From contig OZ316898.1 of NCBI GenBank assembly GCA_973895155.1, positions 10,106,001 to 10,170,000 on the forward strand: a stretch of DNA of 64,000 nucleotides, written 5' to 3'. A program made the translations under genes and the position numbers. Positions 23,902-34,210 of the stretch are shown here, in pieces. This DNA is from Marsupella aquatica. Lineage: Eukaryota; Marchantiophyta. Under the pieces are notes generated by a model. It worked only from the letters and a program-made list of their open reading frames with translations, made no database searches and had not been told where the DNA came from. Each line of letters begins with the position of its first letter. Positions within the stretch are counted from its first letter, which is position 1.

Positions 23902-24582
23902 TCAAAGCCAAGAAATGTGATCTCTCAGGGGAGTGTGCAAAGTAGGATCTATGGCATGGCGATGACAATAGAAGATCCATCGATCAACACCATGTGCAGA
24001 GTGATCATAGATGTGTCTGTCACAAGCATAGCCTTCTGCTTGACGCTCCTTCAAACAATGAAAGTGCCACATGGTGGGACACCTAACACAGTGGACTATG
24101 TCCACCCAGAAATCTTCATCGTGCTGACCACATGCCTTGCACTTATGAAGTGGGCAAGCTGTGGCAAGATCGGGCAAACATGAAAAACAAAAGAACCTCA
24201 CACAATATCTGTCAGGGCATTTCCTAACAAGTGGTGGAGCATCAACAGAGCCCTCATAAGACCCTAACTTCCCACACTGTGCACACTTAGCCTACTTCTC
24301 CAAACAATCAGTGCACATCCAGCCTCCCTGGTGTGCTGACGGGAGGCCCACCCCTGGACAGTTGTTTTCTGCAGCAAGGTCAGACTCCGGGTTGAGGTGG
24401 AAATGCCTCATGCAAGGGCCCTCACATATGGCTAAGCCACCACCATCGTCACAAATGGCACAACAATGAGCTGCCTTCTGGAAAATCTGACTTGCGGAGA
24501 AGTTACTACCATCTGGCCCAACTACACCTGTGTTGCTCACCTCTGTCCCCCGCTTCTTGGCTCGGATTTTAGGGCGTGCCAT
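23902..24582 (-). pseudogene. EDM2-like triple PHD module carried by the CACTA, one in-frame stop
   Basis: One frame runs from MARPKIRAKKRG at 24582 to a stop at 23902, broken only by a TAG at about 24292. Three zinc-finger units follow each other: CAICDDGGGLAICEGPCMRHFH...WMCTDC; CAQCGKLGSYEG...CPDRYCVRFFC; and CKACGQHDEDF...CVRCPTMWHFHC. The end, FYCHRHAIDPTLHTPLRDHI, closely resembles the segment after the PHD fingers of plant ENHANCED DOWNY MILDEW 2 (EDM2) proteins. EDM2 reads histone H3 marks and controls heterochromatin and RNA processing at genes containing TEs. Only the PHD part is present; the C-terminal methyltransferase-like region of EDM2 is absent. The stop is best explained as CAG to TAG, inside the linker between fingers 1 and 2, so two short products are also conceivable. 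Confidence 0.75.
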
Positions 24583-24599
24583 GCCTACGCCTGAGACAG

Positions 24600-25200
24600 A
24601 TAGTACAATTTAGCAGAGTGCACAGACAATACAATTTAGTGCAGTGTACAAAAAGTACAGTGTAGCATATAGACTAGAGTGGCAATTGCTACTGCAATGA
24701 AATGTTCACACACATGTGCAGAGTACACATACTTTTTGGTTTGTTGAGCCCACACTAAAAACTGATCCCCTCGTACAATAGCTCCACCTACACCTCAATT
24801 TTGTGGCTATGATTCACCAAAGGAGATCTGCAACAAGATTTAATGCATTTGAATCACATATAACAGTCGTGACATGTAAAACAGGCATTTTTTGAACAAG
24901 ATTGGTATCAAGCAGTGTGATCAGGGTTGTAATTTATACATCCTAAATAGGCTATGATAGTGAATGAGACAAATAAGTTAGGCATAAATCACTTTTTCCA
25001 GGTTATCACATGGCCCATTAATTCCAGTCTTTGAAAGGAGACTTTTAAGTGAGCTTGCTAGCCTCTTAAATTAGGATATTGTACTTAGTGCAGCCATAAT
25101 AGGATAAGTTATGTACTGTTGACCGTAAACCCTGGACCCAAAATTGCTCATAATTCAAAATCTTAAGTAAATATCCTCTCTGTTCAAGTCAAAGTGTTAA
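24600..25200. other. Gap within CACTA cargo, nothing recognised
   Basis: About 600 bp between the PHD module and the Cys/His-rich ORF. No coding signal was recognised. It may contain a promoter for the PHD module. Confidence 0.3.
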
Positions 25201-25251
25201 GTTATAGGTCAATGGTCTCTGGTCTGTGCATGCGGTGTGACAAGTGGTCTT

Positions 25252-25824
25252 CTACAGCGTGTGATCCAAACATGTGTAGACACCAAAGTGACCGGTGGTG
25301 GGGTCTGGGAGGGCAGGACAAGTGACATCGCCAGGCACACTGCAGGATGGCGAGTGGTTCCAGATGATACATTGTGCTCTGTGAAAAAACCGACATCCAA
25401 GAGAACGGTCATCCAACTCTAGGCCAGAAGCCCTACAGGCAAGACAGTCATATTGGCAACTGTGCACACACCCTTGGGCCCTAATTTGTGGCGAGTCATG
25501 TACGAGAGACAAAAATACCAAGGATGTTGGGAAGGGTGGAGAAGCAGGTACAGGGCGGCTGTAGTTATTCCTGGCAACAACTGGGTACTCAAAGTACCAT
25601 GCAGACTGGGCTGGAAGGATCCCAAGTCTGACATACTCAAGGTGCAACATCTCTGCCTTGCGTGCAAGCCGCACATGTTCAGCATTGCGGGTCCTCACCA
25701 TAAGTGTTGCTTTTGTGGAGTGTCGTGTGTTCACGTCCTCTGATAAGCACCTTCGATCAGCAAGGTGAGCAGGAGCTGTACTTGCCTCACCAACAGCAAC
25801 CAACCTTAAATTATCAGTTCCCAC
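25252..25824 (-). CDS. Cys/His-rich ORF carried by the CACTA
   Basis: Open frame of 190 codons starting MGTDNLRLVAVGEAS. The N-terminal half is basic and amphipathic (RNAEHVRLARKAEMLHLEYVR). The C-terminal third has spaced Cys and His (CVHSCQYDCLACRASG, GCRFFHRAQC, H..SCSV, CPALPD, CLDHTL) that could form a PHD- or RING-like zinc fold. It lies upstream of the EDM2-like PHD module on the same strand and may be an earlier exon of the same captured gene, but no splice path was confirmed. After the TGA the frame continues with more Cys (KTTCHTACTD). I do not recognise the family. Confidence 0.4.
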   Translation of the reverse strand: MGTDNLRLVAVGEASTAPAHLADRRCLSEDVNTRHSTKATLMVRTRNAEHVRLARKAEMLHLEYVRLGILPAQSAWYFEYPVVARNNYSRPVPASPPFPTSLVFLSLVHDSPQIRAQGCVHSCQYDCLACRASGLELDDRSLGCRFFHRAQCIIWNHSPSCSVPGDVTCPALPDPTTGHFGVYTCLDHTL

Positions 25825-25849
25825 TCACTGTGTCATTCCATTGGTTCCA

Positions 25850-28800
25850 ACTAGGGGTCACAATGTAAACATAGCATGAAACACTCCTAATCAACTTGCT
25901 TACAAACTACAATATCCAGAAAGAGTGAAAGTCTCACCCTCCAGTGAGCAGCAGAGAGGTAGTTCACTGGATGTGTTGATGTGCAGTTAAACCTCCACTA
26001 TTGCTTACTTCCGGTGTATGCTGCTCAGTCGGAGACATATTAGTAGCAGCAAATTGCAAATAATGGCCATAAGCAAACCGTGAGAGTTTGCAGAATGCTA
26101 CGACAACTATTCATCCATCACAACAGTGCTCCACAGGAATGAAACCAAGCAAAATTTGGTGACCTTGGCCAATGACAAGGCCAATGTAGTTCACAATCCT
26201 TGACCGATCAGGATATGGATTGGAATTACAATTAGTCAGCTCTTCTTCTTCTTTGTTTTCTAACTCTGGGGCAAATGAGCATGACCAGGGAATTCTCTGA
26301 GAAATAGAAGTGCACAGGGAAAATGAAATTGGCTCATTGAGTTGCGCAAGACCGCCCACTGCAGCATAAACAAACTCATGAAGTGGCAGAAAGGATAGCG
26401 TCGCCACAAGCGCAAAATCCCGACAGGTTTAAGCTGCAAAAAACTAACCCATCCAAATGTGATTGCAATGGTGTTGAGGTCGTCTATTCACCACCCCACT
26501 CCACCGTGGGAGCATTGGGCACAAGGCATGTTCGGATCCAGGGAGGAGCAAAATAGTCATGTGAAGCAACAAGTGTGGAGAGACCAATAAGTAAACAAAA
26601 ATAGGGAAGAACAATGCGGTGATCATGAGCAGCAGGAAACAAGGAAGTTGATTTGGGAGGGATTGTAGGGACAGAGCTTTTGGTGGGCTTGGCTGCGCGT
26701 TCATATCGGAAGATAGATGCGAGAGAGTGTGAAGAGGGTGGCAACCAACAAAGGCAGTGGCAAGCAAGCAAGCAATACACGATGATAGCGGCAATCGGCA
26801 ATGGCGGTGGGAGGCAGCAATAGGCTAAATGACTATTCAGTACCAATCCGCAGCTCGTCCGATGAGAATGAGTGACATGAGGAAAATGCCAACACACTGA
26901 CCCACTACCAAGAAGAAAGAAAACCAATCTCAACCACCCTCTATCATCAATGACAGGACATATATTCAAAAATCCAAGCTGCAATTGACGGAAACAATAA
27001 CATAAACAGAATTCTGAACATAAACTGCTCATGAAGCTTTCGAGATCATATATTCCAAGAGCAAATGTGAACATGCCAATATATGAAAGCTCTGGCATAT
27101 AGGGCATTGCATTCCATAGAGACGTCTGCACCAAAGAGCTTGGAAGCAATTGCCTATCTGCTGGAAGCAGGAAACATATATGTAAATCCCAAGCCCATAC
27201 TACATTGGAGATGATCAGCTCACTCAGACAGACATTGCATTTTGATTAACCAAATGTAGCAGGCTAGCAGAGGGACGAAGGATAGGGCCAACACTAATGC
27301 ACAACAGTGAACAACTATGATTAACCAAATGTCAGTAGCAGGCCAGCAGAGGGACGGAGGATAGGGCCAACACTAATGCGCAGTTGTGAAAGACTGACAA
27401 ATAGAAAGCAAACGAGAGCTTCAAATATAGAACATCAAACCTTCAGCAGCGGTCAATGGGCTTTGATTCACAGGTCGCCTGGCTTGGTCCCTTGTCGCAG
27501 CTCGCCCAGCTCCACAACACCGTAGACAAGGAGTTGGCTGGTCCAATTTCCACCATGCAGCGTTAGCAAAACTGCAATGCTTGATCTTCGCCCTCCGCCC
27601 TTTGCCCGAACCCCAAAATAGACCTCAAAGTAGAAAGCCAGCAAAGGGTTGAGCAGAAATCCCTAGAAAATCCCGCCTCTAAAGTCCATTGCTCGTGGTT
27701 ACAAATGATGGCAATGGAACATTCGGGCAACCCAACAGTTGAACTGACCTTAATCACACCTACACCTGGTTGGCAGCTCCGCAGACACTAATTGTAGCTC
27801 TAGTTGAAGACATCATTTGAACAGCAAATCAGTCACAGCTCATGAATCCGTTCAGACTAGCATCATGGGTACTACGTCGGAGCACTGCGCAAGAAGCCAG
27901 GAAAAAACTGCAAACATGGGGACCCACAGGCAAGAAATCTGGACCTCCGACACAATCTGGAAATCCTTTCGCAAACAACTGGCCCTCTCCTCAACAACTT
28001 GCGATGGTAGTAGCTCGCAATGGTAGCAGCTCGCGATAGTAGCTCCCTTCAACAAGCTTGGTAGTGCGATAGGAGCAACAACTTACAGAGAAGACAATGA
28101 CCTCCCCTATGAGACTGATTGAAAGACCTCAATACAATTACTGAAGCAGGGATACAGAACGGGGAGAAGCCTTTCGCAGTTTGGGACGGCGAGAAGTGTG
28201 AACACTTAGGGCAGGGCCCGCAGGAAGGTCACTCAGTCCGAATGAGCCACAAGCTTATCGCCCAAAACCACGCAAACCTGAAGTTGAAATTAGCACTATG
28301 AGGTAGCAAGCTACAAAATAGCATTTCCCACATTCTTAATGCATGGCATCGGAGCTCATTCCGCCTAGAAAACCAAAGCCACTACCAAAACTAACTTGCA
28401 AATGGAAGTTTGGACTAACCAGGGTGATTCAGGGCAGTTCAATGTCACTATGGCAGGTGCATTGCTGCTCGTAGCTGCAATGTACCTTAGCGCTCCCGGT
28501 CCCTCCACGGCTGCAACTTCCCAAGACCGGTCGGTCCCAGCCAGTCAGTCTTCTCTGAATCTTGGTGCGCCCACGTTGTCTCAATCCGAAGCTGTCAGGT
28601 CTCAGGCAGGAGACAAATCTCCGCTTGCCTTCGCGCCAAAAGTTGTCACTGGCCTCAAGAGCCTCTAAGGCAATGTCCGCAACGCCTCAATGTCTCCAAC
28701 ACCTCAATGTCCTTACCATCAAGCGCTTCTCAGGGATGCCTCAATGTCCTTACCACCTCACGACTGTCAAGGTCCCAAACCAGCGCAAACCACTTGCTGA

Positions 28801-29620
28801 ACTCCTTTGTCCAAACAATTGTAAGGGGCATGCAGGTAGAACTGTCAAAAGCGCTCGCAGGAGTGGATGGCAACAATTGACTACAATCGCCTCCCAGCTT
28901 CCCTCGCAAAATGTTAACCCTAAACCCTACTCGTATGCTCCACTCATAGAAGCAAAGCACAATGTTCTGTCGCACAATGGGGCCCGAACACATGGGCGCA
29001 AGTACTCGATAGTTCCCTTCACAAAAACCCAATAATCACCTGATGACCAAAGCACACTCACCCTAACCCAATACTTAGTGCAAGCAGTCATGTAAGCTCG
29101 TTTCCGTTGAGGTGACCCGTTGAGCATAATAAGTACGTTTGCGCCAGAGTGTTAGGCAACACACAAAACTAAAGAGGGTTAAGGATAACTTTAAATAAAT
29201 CCCTTTGGTGACAAAGTCATGGCCACTTAATTAGTTGTGGGCCCCCCTAACCCTCCCCCCCCCCTTGTGGAATTAATCTTGGATCAAAAGGCACCATCAT
29301 TTACACTCAAATCAATCAAGTTGTGGACTGTTCATTGTGTCAATTAGTGCCCATGACCCTGTCAAAACAACACTAGTTGGCAATGCGGAATATATCATGG
29401 TGTGGGAGTTGTACCTAGCTAGGGTTATAGTGATGCATTAGTTCCGGTTCTGGTTAGAAACCACCCTAAGCCCTCCAGTACAGTTGTACCCTAAGTTATG
29501 AAAAGTACCCGTTACATGGATATTTATGGTGCAATGTTAGTTAAGGTTGGTGATATATACAAGGCATGTCCTTAAGCACTTAGGCCCAAAAGTAGGATGT
29601 CGCCCGGTCCTTCTTAAGTA
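25850..29620. other. Right, mostly non-coding part of the CACTA
   Basis: No convincing gene. A 221-codon minus-strand frame at 26484-27149 is rich in Cys, Leu and Ser, has no recognisable domain and looks accidental. The 19-bp string at 26826-26844 equals one at 13578-13596 next to the left terminus. A poly-C run occurs at about 29252-29272. Plus-strand frames at 28396-29035 are low-complexity and unassigned. Confidence 0.4.
27240..27390. repeat. Two-copy tandem repeat, unit about 75-80 bp
   Basis: The block gattaaccaaatg...agcagagggacg(a/g)aggatagggccaacactaatgc occurs twice in direct order with small differences. It lies inside the CACTA right arm; no coding. Confidence 0.8.
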
Positions 29621-29905
29621 TACTCTTATCATGAACCCTTGTAAGACTTTGTCTTATACTAGTCTTTGTGTGGACCTTTAGAGTGATTCCAAGAACAAAA
29701 CCCATGATGTCCTAGAGTGTTCACCCTTCACAAAGTAGCAAGGTTACTTTTCATAGTCTTTAACTAAACCGAAAAACACTCAAAGTCTTTTATAGTCTTT
29801 AACAAAACCTTGGCAATGGGTGCAAGTCATTTAAAGTATGGAAGAAGGACTTAGTGGGCTTAGTCCTATAAGGTATGGTCTAAATTACCCCGGTTTCTAC
29901 TAGTG
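29620..29905. repeat. Right CACTA terminus and subterminal repeats
   Basis: The terminal inverted repeat is at 29888-29905, the reverse complement of the left terminus. Inside it there are repeated agtcttta, gtcttatactagtc and aaagtcttttatagtc motifs. Confidence 0.75.
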
Positions 29906-32788
29906 ATCTATCTTTCCTTGATTCCGATAAGGACCCACGTATATATCTCTGGTAGGTCCGTATACTCTCTCTTCAATTTCCTCTTCATTGACAAGGACTC
30001 TGGGAACTTCAGCAGCAACAACAATCTCCCCTTGGGAGCGTGGCCATTGAAAAGGGAAAATCAATGGTCTTTGATCAAGGAGCAAAGATTTATTCAATTC
30101 CCGTTGCTCTTCAAAAAACATTCTCCACCAGTTCACTTCCTCTTCTGAGAATAAAGTTTCAATTGCAAGTATTCCCTTTTGAATCTCATTTAACGAATCA
30201 TCCATCTCCTTCAAAGTCATTCTTGAAGAACTAGACATATTTGGTTGAGTCCTTGTAACGTTCTTATCCCCCTTTTTGAAAAGGGGTAATCCGGGAGCAC
30301 AACCCATCACCTTTTCTAGCTCCTCTTCCCTCAAAAATTTCACGCCTCCGTCAGGTTTCCAAGTTGAGTCCATGGAAAACTTCTTCCCCCATTGGGTTGG
30401 AACTTGATCTTCCAACTTGTCAAATGCAAATTTGTACTGGTGGTGGAAGGTAACATTTCGAATCCTTTCAATGACTAAAGGTGGATCTGAGAAGGCATAT
30501 TGACGGAAATCATATGTTTCCTTTAAAAGAGTGATATTTGGTTGGGGTTGATATGATTCACAAATAATATCACATAGGCTTTCGTATGTGAATGCCTTAA
30601 ACCTTGCTAGTCGTTTAGAAAATCGACTGAACATTTGATCTATTTGGTCGTGTGTGTGTCCAACCAACAAGAATCCTAGTTTGATTTTCCGAAAAACCTT
30701 TCTTCGAATCAACATATGAAGATAGGCAAAGAGTAAATTATTTTTATTTTCTCTACTGGTATTATCAAGTTGAAGATAGAGAACAGGCGGCAAGCCACCA
30801 GGCTTTTCTTCCCATTCGTGAAACACCCTTTGCAGGATTGTGACTATCAAGTTTCCATCATTATGTAATACAGGATAATTAAGAAACACTCTTGAAAATA
30901 GTGCACCATTGAAAACCAGGCATCCGACAACGTGCATTTGGATCAAACATGTTTCGTCCACCAATTTTGGGCGCCGCGGCCAATGAGGCAACCTTGTCTT
31001 CTTCTGATCCATCCCATCAATGACAACTCCCAAATATTTATCAGGATTTGAAAAACATTTCTTACGATGCTTCGCGAGTTTCTCACGTTCTTTGGATTGT
31101 TGGTCTCTATGTTTTTGTAACATAATTTCCCCTCGCCCTGGAAAAACAACTTGTTAGTTTCTTAAAAAAAATAGAAATTATGTGCTAAGCCATATTCTTG
31201 AAACAAAAACTTGTCAAACTTGTAAGTACCTTACTCTTTTCGGTCTCCGAGACAGCTTTGTCCCGAATTGATTTGAACTCCTCGCAATCCGCGCAAGCAC
31301 TGAATCGATTGACTGGAGGAATCTTCACATGACCAAATTCTTGAACCCAAACTTTCAAGAATTGTCGATAGGATATTTTTGATGATTCATCAATCTTGGC
31401 ATAGTTGGAGTCGTAGATCTTCCATACCTCCAGCTTTGAATAATTATCCGGTAAATGTGAAACTTCTTTATTTGGCAATGTTTCAACGCGTGTCTCAAAA
31501 AATGACCTGAGCCAACTGACCAAGACTAATCTTTTAACAGATGGAGGGCGTCCAACTGGTTTAGAATATCCTAAGTCTTGGTTGTCTAATTTCAAAATTC
31601 TATTTAATCTATGATTGCCAACGCAAAATATAAGCTTGAAAGCTTTCCGACAAATACTCTTTTGACCAAACGTGTAAGATATAGTCTGCCTCCCTCCTTC
31701 ATTTTTGTCTCGCTTTATAAGCCACTGCAAAGATAAAGACCGATCCTGAGATTTCTGCCTCAAAAATTTAGAACGCGCCTCACGAATTTCTTTTGGAGAT
31801 AGACTTAGGAGACAATGACTCTGACAACAGTACTTACTATTTGTTTTCTTGATATCCTCCTCTTTCAACTTTGTTTCACACAAAGTGGTGTTGCTCGTAC
31901 GTTTGTAACGACTAGATGCCACCGGAACATCATCATCCTCCCCACTCTCCGAAGACTCGCTTTCATTCGATGATGAAATGGTCACCAACATTTGCTTCTG
32001 AACATGCCGAGATTCCAGACCTGCAGCCTTCGGAGATGGAGGCTCTTCCTTCACTCTATGCAGCCTTGGAATACCTGGGCGTATTTCAGAAATCCCTCCA
32101 TTACCGTGTAGGGACCCTTTCAATATTTTCCTAGGGTCCCTCTCCACCAGGTTGGTTTCCCTGTTTGAGTTTCCGTGACTTGATCCGCTCGCTGCCCCAA
32201 CACCATGACTCCTAGGTAAAACTGAGGAACGCACATTAGAATTCCTTTCTGGAATACTTTTCAATAACACTGGTCGTCTAGTTTCATCCCTCATCCCCCT
32301 GTGAAATGTTTCTGACGTTGGCTTACCAGAGGTTTTACTTTTTGGCATTTGCTTCAGCCACTGAACACTTTGGAGACTGCAAAAATCTCTGTCATTTTCC
32401 CCACTTAGTGCCTTCTTTGTCTTTCCAAATCCAGTCTTCATGAATTCATGAGACCGTTTCCCAGACATCCAAATAGGCATTGAACCTTCCAGATTACTCC
32501 CCAATTTGTCCTTTGTTGTTGACAAAGGAGATACAATTGACGTCCAGGGGGACCAATACTCTCCAAGGAGTCAGAGGAGCTCCCTGACCTCTCCTTACCA
32601 CCGACCAATGATTTCTTCCCACTAATTGCAAGTCGTAAAGGACTACGTTTTAACTTGCTCATAGGGGTGGGGGGTGGCATATCTAAAATAGTAGTTATTC
32701 CAGGGATATCTGGGCCAACCACTGTGCAGGGGCCATCCGGCAATGAAACATCATCAGAATAATCATCTGATTCGTAACATGCCGCCAT
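29906..32788 (-). pseudogene. DUF7869-type RNase H-like (transposase-like) gene, 5' part, cut by CACTA
   Basis: Frame from MAACYESDDYSDD at 32788. One base is missing near 32560: the frame ends in SLESIGPPG but continues one base shifted as EYWSPWTSIVSPL. Exon 2 ends at 31235 (AAAAGA/gtaagg) and exon 3 starts at 31137 (ttttccag/GG), phase 1. The N-terminal half is Ser-rich and basic. The centre (SLSPKEIREARSKFLRQKSQD to FSACADCEEF) is a helical, Cys-containing region. Exon 3 carries the DUF7869-type core with spaced acidic motifs DGMDQKKTRLPHW, LQLDNTSRENKNN and GHTHDQIDQMFSRFS, the pattern of an RNase H-like nuclease/transposase fold. The frame runs into the CACTA at 29905 after GKID and resumes at 13543. 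Function as a transposase is inference. Confidence 0.75.
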
Positions 32789-34210
32789 TGGAAAAACTAG
32801 TGCAAATTGACAAGAAACTCAGAAAATCAGTAAAATCTAACAAATCTTCTCAAAATAATGACCAAGAGTCATGAATAAACGAGCCTATTTGGCCTCATTC
32901 ACAATTGGGTGTACCTCATAGGAACCACTTTCAGGACTCAAAAACATGTTTTTTAGTGAAAAATGACTTTTGTAACATGGAAAAAGCTTCATCATGATTT
33001 TATCTCAAGACATTCAAGTCTAATTTTTTCACAAGACTATTTTACATGGTGTAACCTACCTCACCATGTAGATAAATCAAGTTTTTAACTTTTTTAAGGG
33101 ATCCTATTATTGATGGCCCTAAATAAGCCAAAATTACTGATTATTTTTGTCCTGTACATAAAGGTTTAGTGTGTGTCAATATTTGAGTTTTAAAATATAA
33201 GATTATTCTATTAGTATGCATGTCTTGGTAAAATTTCATTGTCTAAAATGCAAATTTTAGAGTCCTTTCGAGTCCTGAAATGATGTCACTCGTTGCATGA
33301 CAAGTCCTTTTATCGATCTTTGAAGGACATATAAGGAAAGCTTCAAAGTCTCAAATGCTAGATAGTTTAATTAATGTTACCAACCTACAGGATGTTTATT
33401 AAGTATAGTACATCAAATTTTGCATATCATCTCATTACACCTTACAAATGATGTCCTAAAGCATAATAAACTATGGTCACTTTTGAGTGTGACGTTCCTT
33501 TTGGGTCCTCCAATTGTGAATGAGGCCATTTATAGTTTTTCACAAATTGTTAGGACTTTTTAACTTCAAAAATATCAAATATTCATGAAATTTACAAGCT
33601 TTTTCTCGTTAATACCCCAAAATATTCATGAATAATTGGCCCGAAAAACATTGATTTATCATGATTTGGGGTAAATTTTACTAAGTCGCGCCTGATCCGT
33701 GATTAGTATGTATAACCAAGGAACACGGGGCAGCCCATTCATTTTCACTCGATGTCATTTGGATTTCCTTTGTAAAAGAGTGAAAAACAATCTTGTTGTC
33801 CAATTTCGTGCCATTTTCAGCACTCATCGGCGACGTGTCACGAGTTGTCGTGGTCGCGCTTCATTCCGACCCTGTTTTAGGTGGTAATTTAGGCCCTGGG
33901 TGATTTCTTCACGTCACCCTCCCTCCGAACCCCATTTTGAATACCCTTTTGCATCACCGAGGTGTACAAGCAAAGAGAGAGGAGACTCCCTTCATGAATT
34001 CATGAAGGTCGGTGCAAGAGGGAGACTCCCTTCATGAATTCATGATAGGAGTCCTGGGGTGGCCGAGAGCGTTGTTAGATCCGTAAGGACACGGCTTTAG
34101 TAGCCATTTGTTGGCACATTCTTTGGTTCTGTGGCACTTTGTCTCGCAGGTTGGGGTTGAAGTGGACTGATTTTGTGGTATGTTCTCAGGTTTGAAGATC
34201 AGGCAAAAAC
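32789..34210. promoter_or_regulatory. Divergent intergenic region between DUF7869-type and ParB-methylase genes
   Basis: About 1.4 kb of AT-rich, non-coding sequence between two divergently transcribed genes, so both promoters should lie here. It contains a 40-bp direct duplication at about 33978-34050, each copy carrying the 14-bp palindrome TCATGAATTCATGA. Confidence 0.45.
33978..34050. repeat. Duplicated 40-bp unit with perfect 14-bp palindrome
   Basis: ggagactccc followed by ttcatgaattcatga occurs twice at a spacing of exactly 40 bp (palindromes at 33992-34005 and 34032-34045). The same 14-mer is also at 32438-32451, in the DUF7869-type gene. Perfect palindromes just upstream of the ParB-like gene could be an operator or ParB-type binding site; this is inference. 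Confidence 0.6.

Larger units (their letters stand above)
13544..29905 (-). mobile_element. CACTA (En/Spm) transposon, full length, 16,362 bp
   Basis: Both ends carry the same inverted terminus CACTAGTAGAAACCGGGG, and the element is flanked by the 3-bp duplication atc (13541-13543 and 29906-29908), the hallmark of CACTA insertion. About 300 bp inside each end there are subterminal repeats of agtcctttatagg/gactgcgagtcg type (13556-13870 and about 29620-29880). All recognised genes read on the minus strand: TNP2-type transposase (17719-21419), a second Transposase_24-type gene (14370-17541) and four extra ORFs (21746-25824). It interrupts the DUF7869-type gene. The transposase has one in-frame stop near its C-terminus, so this copy may be non-autonomous. 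Confidence 0.95.

Noticed and set aside
26484-27149. 221-codon hydrophobic minus-strand ORF in the CACTA right arm, possible membrane protein
   Set aside because: Composition is Cys/Leu/Ser/His-rich without clear helices or conserved motifs, and overlapping frames of similar length exist; accidental.
28396-29035. Plus-strand ORFs of 90 and 157 codons
   Set aside because: Low-complexity Ser/Ala/Gln translations with no recognisable family.
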